This document shows, in pieces, positions 35,020 to 43,858 of a DNA stretch of 64,000 nt. A model generated the notes under the pieces. It was not told the origin of the DNA, made no database searches, and saw only the letters and a program-made list of their open reading frames with translations. Both the position numbers and the translations under genes were made by a program. The stretch is from DATFNI01 sp963787205 (GTDB lineage Bacteria; Bacteroidota; Rhodothermia; Balneolales; DATFMH01). Position 1 is the first letter of the stretch, and every line of letters starts with the position of its first letter. The stretch spans positions 248,001 through 312,000 of the forward strand of contig CAWBCD010000006.1 in the NCBI GenBank assembly GCA_963787205.1, given 5' to 3'.

Positions 35020-35052
35020 AAACCTCCAAGGTTTGGAAAACCTTAGAGGTTT
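35020..35052. repeat. Palindrome P6 (variant C) between cas6 and cas5
   Basis: 33 bp; arms AAACCTCCAAGGTTT and AAACCTTAGAGGTTT (one mismatch) around GGA. It begins 9 bp after the cas6 stop and ends 4 bp before the cas5 ATG; its right arm provides AGAGG at ribosome-site distance. Confidence 0.85.
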
Positions 35053-35056
35053 TACA

Positions 35057-35671
35057 ATGGAAAGCAAAATGAAATATTACGTAGTCAAATATTCCGGACC
35101 GTTTGGTTTTATCAAACCCTGGACGGCAGTTAGAGATAGTGAAACGTTCAGCCAGCAGTTTTTGACACCTTCTATTGTTGAGGGGATGGAGAAGAAGCTA
35201 TTCCCGGAATTGTTGGATCAGACCAAATACGAATACGGAAAGATTCATAAGATCAACAGACATCGGATTTCATATGAGCAAATATCACAACAACAAGAAC
35301 AAATTCAACCGCGTGGGTGGAATCGAAAGGGAACCAAGGCTAATCCGAAGTTCGAAAGACCCACTGCCATTCTTGTACGGGGAGTTTTATTGAATCCCGT
35401 ATTGTGGCTGGCATTTGAATCAAGCGAGGATGCAAGTAAGGCTGCACAGCAACATATTTGTTTATGTAGAAACGAAGACATCCTTTTTCCGGAAGATTCT
35501 TTTGAAGTAAGTGAACACGAGTTTGACGAAAACGAAGAAATGTTTGCAGGATTTGAGCTCATTTTTGAAGAAGGAGATCAGTCATTTTTGGTCGGTTATA
35601 ATCGCTTTGCCGATGGAAAGCCTATGTATGGCAAATTGAAAACGCTTGGAAATCCCGTGAAAGCATTTTGA
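35057..35671 (+). CDS. cas5: Cas5-family protein (type I effector)
   Basis: 204 residues from ATG at 35057, with AGAGG of palindrome P6 as ribosome site. YYVVKYSGPFGFIKPWTAVRDSETFSQQFLTPSIVEGMEKKLF matches the Cas5 start, where a short strand leads to TPSxxxG and a helix. KIHKINRHRISYEQIS follows as in Cas5 proteins. It should cap the 5' handle of crRNA in the surveillance complex. The assignment rests on this motif and position; exact subtype is unclear. The stop overlaps the cas3 start. Confidence 0.65.
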   Translation: MESKMKYYVVKYSGPFGFIKPWTAVRDSETFSQQFLTPSIVEGMEKKLFPELLDQTKYEYGKIHKINRHRISYEQISQQQEQIQPRGWNRKGTKANPKFERPTAILVRGVLLNPVLWLAFESSEDASKAAQQHICLCRNEDILFPEDSFEVSEHEFDENEEMFAGFELIFEEGDQSFLVGYNRFADGKPMYGKLKTLGNPVKAF

Positions 35672-37824
35672 ATAACCGATGTGAACATATCAAAGCTAAA
35701 GGGAAACCGGAGTGGACACCTTTGGTTGACCACCTTATGCATGTCTCGATTGCAGCAAAAAAATTCGCGCGAAATTGTGGATTGGATGTCGATATTGCAC
35801 GTAAAGGCGCGCTCTTGCATGATATAGGGAAAGCACATCCCGTCTTTCAAAAGCAATTGTTAAATGAGAAACCCAGGCAAACTTTCAGGCACGAAATAGC
35901 TTCTTTGTTTTTCATTGATTTGGTCCCTGAGAATATTCGTGAGCCAATTATCGAGATGATCATTGCACACCATAAATCAATGATCGATGATCCAAGAAAG
36001 AAGGGATTGCTTGACCTTTTAGATGAGGAAGTGGATACAATTGATTATCACTTGGGTAATTGGGAAGAATGGAGTCGTGATGCACGTAAAATTCTAAGTG
36101 GATTGGGTTTCCCACATATTGAAATTAGCCGGGAGCAGGCGACTCATAGTATGGATGAAGTAATAAATTATTGTGATAACGCTTATAGAACAAAGAGAGG
36201 CTATTCGAGGTGGCGCGGTCTGCTTATGGGTGCAGACTATTTTGCTTCTGCGCAGATTTATGATACCAAGTCGAAAATAGAAAACATTTTTAACAAGCCG
36301 GATCTGTCATTTTACGATCGTCAACATCCCTTCTATCCACTTTCGTTGGTATCAACCGAATCCGACCAACCCCATACCTTAGTTGTAGCAAGTACCGGAG
36401 CTGGAAAGACTGATTTTTTGCTCAGAAGATGTCGGGATAGAGTTTTTTATACGCTTCCTTTTCAGGCTTCAATCAATGCAATGTACCGGCGCATCAAAAA
36501 AGAATTGCATGACAGCAATCCGGATTTGGATATAAGACTTCTGCATGCGGCATCCTCACTGATTGGTAAAGAAGATGGGGATACCGATACAAGTTTACAG
36601 GAAATGTTCGGAGCATCTATAAAAGTGTTGACTCCTTATCAGCTTGCAGGGATTATTCTTGGAAGTAAAGGCTATGAATCTGTCATAATGGATCTGAAGG
36701 GGTGTGATGTTATCCTTGACGAAGTCCACACCTATTCCGGTATTTCTCAGGCTATTGTTCTTAAAATTGTGACATTGCTAAAAGATCTTTCTTGCCGCAT
36801 ACATATTGGAACAGCAACTATGCCATCTGTCCTTTATGATAAAATTCTTGAGACTCTTGGTAAGAATACTGTGTACGAGGTTCAAATTGATGATGAAGTA
36901 AAGGATCAGTTTGATCGTCATGAGGTTCATAAAATTAAACACTTAGAACAGACCGATAACATTATTGAGGAAGCAATTCGTCAGGACCAGAAGATATTGG
37001 TTATCTGTAACAGGGTTGATAAAGCACAGAAAATCTATGAACAACTATCCCGGGATTATCCTGATGTTGAAAAAATGCTAATCCATAGCCGGTTTAAAAG
37101 AAAAGACCGCAATGAAAAGGAAACAGCATTATTGGGTTTAGATGAAAATGGCTCGCCGACCTATCAATTTAATACTTCAGAGAATGCATGTATCGTGGTG
37201 TCGACACAAGTGATTGAAGTGAGTCTGGATATCAGTTTTGATATCATGATAACCGAAGCTGCACCTTTGGATTCTCTTATTCAACGGTTCGGGCGTGTTA
37301 ATCGAAAAAGATCAAAAGATACAATTGGTAAGTTGAAAAAGGTCTATGTATTACCTCCACCCGAAAACGAAAAAGATGCCAAACCGTATGACCTTGAAAG
37401 TTTGCAAAAAAGTTATCAAGTGCTACCTGACGGAGGAGCATTAAAAGAGAGAGAACTTCAACAAAAAATGGATCTGGTATTTACCACGATCAATTATCCT
37501 TCGATTGAAGAGAGTGCCGTGTTTGATGATAAGGGACGGTGGTCCATTCCTTTGTTAACACACAATGACTCTATACTGATGAAGCTACTTAACATTGATA
37601 GTGTCGTTTGTATCACAGAAAAGGACGCTGCAGCATACGATGACGCTACTTATGAAGGCAGAATGCTGTTCGAAATTCCATGTCGTCACTATCAGGTTGA
37701 TGGCTTGCCAACATTACAGATCGGACATAATCCTTATCTCATTCCTGAGCATGCATATTCAAGAGAGTTTGGTTTGATGACAAAGAAACTCAAAGAACCC
37801 ACTGCAGAAAATCAAATACTATAA
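35668..37824 (+). CDS. cas3: CRISPR helicase/nuclease Cas3 (HD plus DEVH helicase)
   Basis: 718 residues: an N-terminal HD nuclease (DHLMHV at 21-26, LLHDIGKAH with H51-D52, IIAHHKS) fused to an SF2 helicase with Walker A ASTGAGKTD near 240, DEVH near 351, TATMPS, and motif VI QRFGRVNRKR. It degrades target DNA recruited by Cascade. Initiation is at TTG 35668, overlapping the cas5 TGA by 3 bases; the first in-frame ATG (codon 24) would remove part of the HD site. The second motif is DEVH rather than DEAH/DExD. Confidence 0.93.
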   Translation: MNNRCEHIKAKGKPEWTPLVDHLMHVSIAAKKFARNCGLDVDIARKGALLHDIGKAHPVFQKQLLNEKPRQTFRHEIASLFFIDLVPENIREPIIEMIIAHHKSMIDDPRKKGLLDLLDEEVDTIDYHLGNWEEWSRDARKILSGLGFPHIEISREQATHSMDEVINYCDNAYRTKRGYSRWRGLLMGADYFASAQIYDTKSKIENIFNKPDLSFYDRQHPFYPLSLVSTESDQPHTLVVASTGAGKTDFLLRRCRDRVFYTLPFQASINAMYRRIKKELHDSNPDLDIRLLHAASSLIGKEDGDTDTSLQEMFGASIKVLTPYQLAGIILGSKGYESVIMDLKGCDVILDEVHTYSGISQAIVLKIVTLLKDLSCRIHIGTATMPSVLYDKILETLGKNTVYEVQIDDEVKDQFDRHEVHKIKHLEQTDNIIEEAIRQDQKILVICNRVDKAQKIYEQLSRDYPDVEKMLIHSRFKRKDRNEKETALLGLDENGSPTYQFNTSENACIVVSTQVIEVSLDISFDIMITEAAPLDSLIQRFGRVNRKRSKDTIGKLKKVYVLPPPENEKDAKPYDLESLQKSYQVLPDGGALKERELQQKMDLVFTTINYPSIEESAVFDDKGRWSIPLLTHNDSILMKLLNIDSVVCITEKDAAAYDDATYEGRMLFEIPCRHYQVDGLPTLQIGHNPYLIPEHAYSREFGLMTKKLKEPTAENQIL

Positions 37825-37826
37825 TT

Positions 37827-39230
37827 ATGTATACAACTACCGTTGGACATACTTTTTTAGAAGAATTCAACCGAAGAAATGGGCTTCATCTAACGGCTAA
37901 GGAGTTTTTTGACAAAGAATTCTTTAAGATATTTTTTGACCATCCCAAATATTTAATGTGGGCTCAAAATTCTCCATTTGTTCAGGGCATATCAAAAAAG
38001 AAACCCTACTTCGAACCGGAAGAGCGTATTGAAAAGTTAGATCAACTTCACGATAAAATCGAACGAGGAGAACGTGATGCCAGCATTGCCATTGGATATC
38101 CGGCTTCTGAAGTTAAGGAGTTTGCTACTACATCCGGTTTAGTAACGGATATTGACCTAACATTTGATGAAGATGAAATTTATTTATCCTGGATTGGTGG
38201 TGCGTTAAGTATCGGGGTATCCGGTGGGTATGCTCTTTTGTTCAACGATCCCGAAATCACCTATGCTACTTATGAAGGATGGAAAGAGTACAGGAAATTT
38301 CTGAATGATGAGACATTATCCCTTTTACGACCCAATCAGGTGATAACATGGAACGGGCAATGGCTTACATATTATTTTGGCAGGAAATTTAGGAAGGATT
38401 TTAATTTTACAGCTTTACAGACGTTCGGAATATTTAGTGCTGATGAGAAAAAAATGGAGGCCAATACTATTGAATGGTCACGTTTATTTTTCAGCCTTTC
38501 TAATCAGTTTCCAAATAGTACACTTACAGCGTATGCCTTTGGTTTGGGACAGACCAATAAAACCCTAGGTTTTTTCCCGTTTCATTTAAAAAGCGGGACA
38601 AGGCTTATACAGATCTATAAGCAATTATTCGGGGAAGAAACTTATTTACGTAAATCCAGCCAATTTGAAAGTCTGTATGGGAAACATATAAAAAGGGCTT
38701 GTGAGTTAGGTGCGATTGGACTACAGGCTTTGGAACCTAAATATTTGTCGAAATACTTTGCCGACCCCTCCAACATCAAATTGGCGAAACCGAATCTTTC
38801 TCCCAAAAAGAATGAATCGGAAAAAGAATATGAAGAACGACGATCCAGACTACTGGCAAAGGATGAAGAAAACCTTATCACATTTCAAACATATAAAACC
38901 TGGTTGATTGCTATGATCTCAAAAAACAAGGAAGATATATCTGAATATACACAAGATGTTGCGGCCGCTTTGGTCAAATACCGGGAGGGCGCGAGAAAAA
39001 ATGATCGCAAAAATTTGCTTGAGAAAAAGCTGTTTGCTGCTAAAATTAAAAACAACTTTTTAGAAGCCTTAATAGAGATAGTAAGTGATCGTGACGTTGA
39101 GATGGAAACTGTTGAAGCTGTAAAAAAACTGCGTGATCAGGTCCATTTTATGAGCAACGAGGAGTTCACTTATTTTGCCCTGTTACTAAAATTCGATTAC
39201 GCATACCAGGAAAGAAATTCACAAAACTAA
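37827..39230 (+). CDS. cas8: Cas8-like large subunit (unplaced type)
   Basis: 467 residues, 2 bp after cas3 and directly before cas7, the position of a Cas8 large subunit, which recognises the PAM and recruits Cas3. N-terminus YTTTVGHTFLEEFNRRNG; middle LSWIGGALSIGVSGGYALLF and FGIFSADEKKMEANTIEW; a charged helical C-terminus. It has only one cysteine, so a Cas8b/Cas8a-type zinc finger is absent. I cannot match it to a named Cas8 family; the call is mostly positional. Confidence 0.6.
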   Translation: MYTTTVGHTFLEEFNRRNGLHLTAKEFFDKEFFKIFFDHPKYLMWAQNSPFVQGISKKKPYFEPEERIEKLDQLHDKIERGERDASIAIGYPASEVKEFATTSGLVTDIDLTFDEDEIYLSWIGGALSIGVSGGYALLFNDPEITYATYEGWKEYRKFLNDETLSLLRPNQVITWNGQWLTYYFGRKFRKDFNFTALQTFGIFSADEKKMEANTIEWSRLFFSLSNQFPNSTLTAYAFGLGQTNKTLGFFPFHLKSGTRLIQIYKQLFGEETYLRKSSQFESLYGKHIKRACELGAIGLQALEPKYLSKYFADPSNIKLAKPNLSPKKNESEKEYEERRSRLLAKDEENLITFQTYKTWLIAMISKNKEDISEYTQDVAAALVKYREGARKNDRKNLLEKKLFAAKIKNNFLEALIEIVSDRDVEMETVEAVKKLRDQVHFMSNEEFTYFALLLKFDYAYQERNSQN

Positions 39231-39242
39231 ATGGAGGTCCCA

Positions 39243-40301
39243 ATGTACACTATTTATATTCGCACTCTAAAAAAAGCCGACCACACCGTATTCTGTGTCC
39301 AGGATGGTCAGAAAACATATTACGATCCCCAATTTGGCAGAAGGGTCCCCTATTCTTCAGGCCAACAGGTAAAAAGATCATTGTTAGATTCATTGAATTC
39401 GATTCTAAATACGCCAGGTTCTCCTACCACTTTTCTGTGGGATATAACTACGAAAGATGAGTTAAAAGAAGGTGAAGTGTATGGGACCTGTGACCCTTCA
39501 TACGCTGATCAGTTATTGGGTGGATGGATGAAAGCGGCCAAAGGCGGCAAGGACAGAACGTTGAAGAGAAGAAGTCCCTTGTCGATTTCGGCAATGCGTC
39601 CATTGCATCCTTTATTAGCCGGAACAGACAGAGAAGATATCTCATTTGACAGAAGCGATCGCTCAAATAATGAGATCATTGTTCGAGATTCAAAGGGAAA
39701 CGTTCTTACTGATGAAGAAGTCGTTGCCACACTTGAAGGCAAAGATCGCAGTTTACGGAGAAAATGGATTCCAGATAATCGAAGAGCCACAGGGCTTTTT
39801 GTTCAGGATATTGCTGTCGATTTAAGAAGACTCTTCTGCGTAACTTTAAATGAATTCGAACCGGAAATTACTTCAGATACAGAAACAAAGTTACGAGAGC
39901 AGGGATGGATTGAATCGGAGAACATTTCCGGTCCATGTTTAGTTGCCCCGAAAGAAATACGTACTAAATGGATTGACGCGTTAGCCGAGGGAATTATTAA
40001 ATGGCAAATTACCTCCAACCAGGCCCGCACTTTTAGTTTGATGGAAACTCTCGCAGTAGCAATCAGCCAGAATCCTCAAAATGTTGCTGCTGCTATCCGG
40101 GCCAAACTTACGGACGATGAAAAGGCAAAACCTGTAATCGAAGAAGATTTAGATAATGCAGATATATTTGTTTCACTGTCTGCCTCTGGTAGCCTAATAA
40201 CATCAACTGAGTCTATCGATGCGATGGATAAGGCCAAAGCCAAATTGGTGGAATTAATGAGCGGATTTGATTACGAGCACCAACTAGAAGCTACCACATG
40301 A
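39243..40301 (+). CDS. cas7: Cas7-family backbone protein
   Basis: 352 residues from ATG at 39243, preceded by GGAGG at ribosome-site spacing; the ATG at 39231 would place that GGAGG inside the gene. YTIYIRTLKKADHTVF starts the RRM-like fold, then VPYSSGQQVKRSLLDSL, SISAMRPLHPLLAG and SNQARTFSLMETLAVAISQNP, patterns of Cas7/DevR-type proteins. It forms the crRNA-bound backbone. It is the last effector gene before the second RAYT. Confidence 0.75.
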   Translation: MYTIYIRTLKKADHTVFCVQDGQKTYYDPQFGRRVPYSSGQQVKRSLLDSLNSILNTPGSPTTFLWDITTKDELKEGEVYGTCDPSYADQLLGGWMKAAKGGKDRTLKRRSPLSISAMRPLHPLLAGTDREDISFDRSDRSNNEIIVRDSKGNVLTDEEVVATLEGKDRSLRRKWIPDNRRATGLFVQDIAVDLRRLFCVTLNEFEPEITSDTETKLREQGWIESENISGPCLVAPKEIRTKWIDALAEGIIKWQITSNQARTFSLMETLAVAISQNPQNVAAAIRAKLTDDEKAKPVIEEDLDNADIFVSLSASGSLITSTESIDAMDKAKAKLVELMSGFDYEHQLEATT

Positions 40302-40314
40302 GCCAATATGTTTA

Positions 40315-40348
40315 AGACCTGACAGGTTTCCGAAAACCTGTCAGGTCT
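40315..40348. repeat. Palindrome P7 (variant B) upstream of RAYT 2
   Basis: 34 bp; 15-nt arms AGACCTGACAGGTTT and AAACCTGTCAGGTCT around CCGA. It lies 13 bp after the cas7 stop and 34 bp before RAYT 2. Confidence 0.88.
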
Positions 40349-40382
40349 GGCCTTTGCCTTTGCACCGAAACGGACCAGGACA

Positions 40383-40985
40383 ATGAGAGAGCGTTTTGAG
40401 CCGGACTGTTACTATCACGTCTTTAACCATGCGAACGGGAATGAGAACCTCTTCCGTTGCAAGGATAACTACCGCTATTTCTTAGAGAAGTACGCTACGT
40501 ACATTCAACCGGTAGCCAGAACGTTTTGCTATTGCTTGATGCCAAACCATTTTCATCTCTTGGTAGGAATAAGGAGTGAACAGGAATTGGTTCGCGATGT
40601 GAAAAACCTGACAGGTTTTGGAAACCTGTCAGGTTTGGTGGAACAACCATTCAGTAACTTTTTCAATTCGTATGCCAAATCGTTCAACAGGAAGTATCAT
40701 CGAAAAGGGTCCTTGTTTAACAGGCCGTTCAAACGCAAGAAGATCGCATCCGATGATTACCTGACCAAAATCATCCATTATATTCATTACAATCCAGTTC
40801 ATCACGGATTTACCAAAAATATTGAAAATTGGCCTTACAGTTCATACAAGACAATATTCTCGGATAAACCTACATTGCTGTACCGCGAAACTGTCTTGCA
40901 ATGGTTTGGCGGCAGAGAGGAATTCGTCCAATTTCATCAGCAAATACCGGACCTTGAAATTTCAAAAGCTTTCGAACCATGGTGA
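40383..40985 (+). CDS. REP-associated tyrosine transposase (RAYT 2)
   Basis: 200-residue HUH/Y1 transposase, paralogue of RAYT 1: RFEPDCYYHVFNHANGNENLF, HUH motif HFH at 56-58 in LMPNHFHLL, Tyr helix FFNSYAKSFNRKYHRKGSLF and IHYIHYNPVHHGF. It is flanked by variant B palindromes P7 and P9 and holds a third copy (P8) in frame at residues 75-85, nearly the same site as in RAYT 1. It interrupts the cas operon between cas7 and the accessory genes. ATG at 40383. Confidence 0.9.
   Translation: MRERFEPDCYYHVFNHANGNENLFRCKDNYRYFLEKYATYIQPVARTFCYCLMPNHFHLLVGIRSEQELVRDVKNLTGFGNLSGLVEQPFSNFFNSYAKSFNRKYHRKGSLFNRPFKRKKIASDDYLTKIIHYIHYNPVHHGFTKNIENWPYSSYKTIFSDKPTLLYRETVLQWFGGREEFVQFHQQIPDLEISKAFEPW
40604..40636. 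repeat. Palindrome P8 (variant B) within RAYT 2 coding sequence
   Basis: 33 bp; 15-nt arms AAACCTGACAGGTTT and AAACCTGTCAGGTTT around TGG; encodes NLTGFGNLSG in frame. The arms match the flanking copies, not variant A. Confidence 0.88.
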
Positions 40986-40992
40986 ACTCTGA

Positions 40993-41043
40993 AAAGACCT
41001 GAACAGCGTAAAGACCTGAACAGCGTAAAGACCTGAACAGCGT
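40993..41043. repeat. Three tandem 17-bp units built from a palindrome half
   Basis: Three exact copies of AAAGACCTGAACAGCGT (40993-41009, 41010-41026 and 41027-41043) run directly into palindrome P9, whose left arm starts with the same AAAGACCTGA. The unit looks like a partial left arm plus AACAGCGT, amplified in tandem after the RAYT 2 stop. Confidence 0.85.
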
Positions 41044-41045
41044 AA

Positions 41046-41079
41046 AGACCTGACAGGTTTTCGGAAACCTGTCAGGTCT
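41046..41079. repeat. Palindrome P9 (variant B) downstream of RAYT 2
   Basis: 34 bp; 15-nt arms AGACCTGACAGGTTT and AAACCTGTCAGGTCT around TCGG. It follows the tandem half-units without a break. Confidence 0.88.
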
Positions 41080-41166
41080 GGTATCTTAAATGTAACGTAG
41101 ATTTCGTAATAACCTACCCATTCAATCCATCAATGCTTTGAATCCCAATAATCATCCATAAATATT

Positions 41167-42573
41167 ATGAAACAAGAAACCGGACAAACAACAGACAAAG
41201 AAGTAAGCGAACTGCTTCGTCATATTGAGCCGGAAAAACTGGCACAATTTGTGTCTGAGTATGCTCACCGGAATGCCTCCTTCCGGAGTGAAATTTTTAA
41301 GCATTTTCGCCCGCAGGAACCCCAGGTGTCCCTTGATGATTATAGAAAAGAAGCTTCGGACTGTTTTGTATTTGACGGCTACGGTCGATACGGGCGGGGT
41401 TATAACTTTTACGAAGCGGCTTATATGGCCGGGGCCGCACTTTGTACCCTTCTGGAAAAGGGTAATTATCTTTTCACTCAAAATAATTACGAAGAAACTG
41501 CGGCGATTGCACAAAGCATTATTGAAGTTATACCGCGCAACTACGAACTGGTCGACGACTCGGACGGGGAGTTAGTTGTTGTGTTTAACGATGCAGTCGA
41601 ATTGCTGCTGGCCATCGTTGGAGACGAAAAGGCAGATGAAGCCCTTAAAACAAAAATTTTTCACTGGGTATCAAAAGAAGTAAAGGAAGACATTTATTCT
41701 GATTATGGGTTTGATGAGATCGATTCGTTACTGATTCCTTATACCCAGGCATCCGGGCTGTTCAACGATGCGCTTGACCTTGCAGAAGAACGAATTCACC
41801 AGGCCACCGATGATTACCGGTTGGAAAGCGCGGTGATGAATAAAATACACCTGTTGCAGCAAAATGGTCTGACTTATGAAATGGAGGATACCATCAACCA
41901 GTACATGGAATTGCCGGGTATACGAAAAATGAAACTGACGGGTCTTCTTGAGCAAGACCGCTACTCAGAAGCCATTATGATTCTGAAGGAAGGGATTAAC
42001 CTGGCCCAACAGAAGAACCATCCCGGTACGGTAAGTGACTGGAAAGATCAACTGCTCGAAATTTACATCCTCTTAAAGGACCATAAAAACGTTGTGAAAT
42101 CTGCTGAAGATCTTTTCTACAATGGCCGTGATGCGATGAAATATTATCACCTCCTGAAGAAAGAAACGGAACCGGAAAACTGGACAACCCGTTTGGAGGC
42201 ACTGCTATCCCGGAGAAAGAAGGATAGCCTGATGGGATTTCCGAACCACGTGCGGGCCCAAATATATATAGAAGAGGAGTATTGGGACCGCCTGCTGCAT
42301 CTGGTGGAAAATGCCAGTATAGACGGGCTGCAAACCTATGAAAAATATTTAAAACCCCGTTTCCCCGGAGATTTAATGCACTTGTATATGCAGAAAATAA
42401 CGGAATATGCCGCGCACAACATGGGCCGCAACCATTACCGGTATGTGGCCGATATGTTAAAAAAGCTTCGCTCTTATCCTGATGGCAACCGCACAGTGGA
42501 TCAATTGCTGGCAGAGTTCAAAATAAAGTACAAGGCCCGAAGAGCCATGATGGAGGAACTGAACGGGGTGTGA
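41167..42573 (+). CDS. Helical-repeat protein, accessory to the cas locus
   Basis: 468 residues, predicted all-helical and cytoplasmic. The N-terminus ELLRHIEPEKLAQFVSEYAHRNASFRSEIF and the central YNFYEAAYMAGAAL, VDDSDGELVVVFNDAVELL stretches recall the non-zinc C-terminal part of SWIM zinc-finger proteins; the second half looks like TPR/HEAT-type repeats. No zinc-binding Cys pattern or enzyme motif is seen. It lies between RAYT 2 and an unknown minus-strand gene. Function unknown; association with CRISPR is positional only. Confidence 0.6.
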   Translation: MKQETGQTTDKEVSELLRHIEPEKLAQFVSEYAHRNASFRSEIFKHFRPQEPQVSLDDYRKEASDCFVFDGYGRYGRGYNFYEAAYMAGAALCTLLEKGNYLFTQNNYEETAAIAQSIIEVIPRNYELVDDSDGELVVVFNDAVELLLAIVGDEKADEALKTKIFHWVSKEVKEDIYSDYGFDEIDSLLIPYTQASGLFNDALDLAEERIHQATDDYRLESAVMNKIHLLQQNGLTYEMEDTINQYMELPGIRKMKLTGLLEQDRYSEAIMILKEGINLAQQKNHPGTVSDWKDQLLEIYILLKDHKNVVKSAEDLFYNGRDAMKYYHLLKKETEPENWTTRLEALLSRRKKDSLMGFPNHVRAQIYIEEEYWDRLLHLVENASIDGLQTYEKYLKPRFPGDLMHLYMQKITEYAAHNMGRNHYRYVADMLKKLRSYPDGNRTVDQLLAEFKIKYKARRAMMEELNGV

Positions 42574-42616
42574 AAGTTCGTCAGTTCATCAACCCATTAC
42601 CAGATCGAAATTCCTG

Positions 42617-42656
42617 ATCAGACCCGCAAGGTTTTCGGAAACCTTGCGGGTCTGAT
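42617..42656. repeat. Palindrome P10 (variant A), longest copy
   Basis: 40 bp; perfect 18-nt arms ATCAGACCCGCAAGGTTT and complement around TCGG. It lies between convergent genes and its last base is shared with the stop codon of the minus-strand gene; it may act as a two-way terminator. Confidence 0.88.
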
Positions 42657-43858
42657 TACATTCGTTCTATCTTTTTCATCACCTGTTCGGTTAAATCGAC
42701 GGCCGTATGATAATCGATACCTGCCTCTTCGGCCATTTTACGGATATCCGGTTTGATGCCGCTATTTCTGGCATCCATTAGCAACCTGAGATAGCGATTC
42801 AATCCATCCAGAGATTCATTACCATCATCTTTCGGTACAAAGAAGTCATCAAAAGGATTGATTTTTATTTCCTGTTTCAAAATATCCGATGCCGTCTTGA
42901 GCATCGCGGGACTGACCGCATCCATTGGTTCAGACGGTAAATCATATCCACCATTGTTAACGGCTTCCACGAGTTTCTCGAATCCCAGTCTTGTCATTGC
43001 TGTTAGGTGAAGAGTCGCTTCTTCTTCATCATAATAAGCAACGGCAAAGTGGGGAAATCCATCCCAATCTTTCAATTTCATCCGGTACAGGTTGTTCGTG
43101 TACTCAATTAAGAACGAGTCGTTGAAAGGTTCAGAGCTGAGATCTTCATCAATATATCTGGCGGCATAGTGTTTAATGAGGTGAGTTTTGTGCAGTACAA
43201 ACGGATACTCTGCCCCAGAATATAGCATCGAATAGGGAAGGGGATTCAGTTCAATGTGTTCTGCAATGTCGGCGTCACTTTCAAGATCGGGAGCCATTTC
43301 CCTGGCAAAAAACGTAATATCCTGCCGGTCGAAAGATTTAAAATATACGATGGCCCCATAAGTCTGCATACACATTCCGTCGGAACCGATCAGCAAGAAC
43401 CAGGTCTGGACATCGGGTATTTCCAAAAGTATATCCGACATGCCACCGGAGTAAAGAAGGTATTCTTCATCCGTAAACAGATCGTGCATGGTGTAGAAAT
43501 CAGGATGCGGATTGTCCAACACCTCGCAAAACGAATATCGCCAGGGATGATCTTTCCCGAGTTTCAGATACTCCAGTTCATCATCGCTTCGCAAATTTAT
43601 TTCCGAATGATTCAGATACTTGCGAACCAATCCGCCTTGTTTAAAGATTTCATGTGCGATGAATTGCGTTTCCAAAAATCCCTTCCATCCTTTAGGCATT
43701 ACGGAAACGATATGTCTGTAGGGCCTGACTGCCCGCTCAAATTTCCTGTCCAGCCGGTCCTTTGCCGCGGCATAGTAAATCAGGAATTGATCCACCAGCT
43801 CCGATGTTATGCTGTGGTTTTGTTCTGCGTTCGTTTTGATTTTATCGAAGGAATTCAT
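42656..43858 (-). CDS. Unknown protein in the cas island
   Basis: 400 residues from ATG at 43858 (MNSFDKIKTNAEQNHSITSE); the open frame continues to 44116 but that extension overlaps vapC and has poor composition. It is soluble, acidic and rich in aromatic residues (YFKSFDRQDITFFAREMAPD, DWDGFPHFAVAYYDEEEATLHL). The C-terminus MAEEAGIDYHTAVDLTEQVMKKI looks like a small helical domain. No known family recognised. It is divergent from vapC and convergent with the helical-repeat gene, the only minus-strand gene between cas6 and the array. Confidence 0.6.
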   Translation of the reverse strand: MNSFDKIKTNAEQNHSITSELVDQFLIYYAAAKDRLDRKFERAVRPYRHIVSVMPKGWKGFLETQFIAHEIFKQGGLVRKYLNHSEINLRSDDELEYLKLGKDHPWRYSFCEVLDNPHPDFYTMHDLFTDEEYLLYSGGMSDILLEIPDVQTWFLLIGSDGMCMQTYGAIVYFKSFDRQDITFFAREMAPDLESDADIAEHIELNPLPYSMLYSGAEYPFVLHKTHLIKHYAARYIDEDLSSEPFNDSFLIEYTNNLYRMKLKDWDGFPHFAVAYYDEEEATLHLTAMTRLGFEKLVEAVNNGGYDLPSEPMDAVSPAMLKTASDILKQEIKINPFDDFFVPKDDGNESLDGLNRYLRLLMDARNSGIKPDIRKMAEEAGIDYHTAVDLTEQVMKKIERM

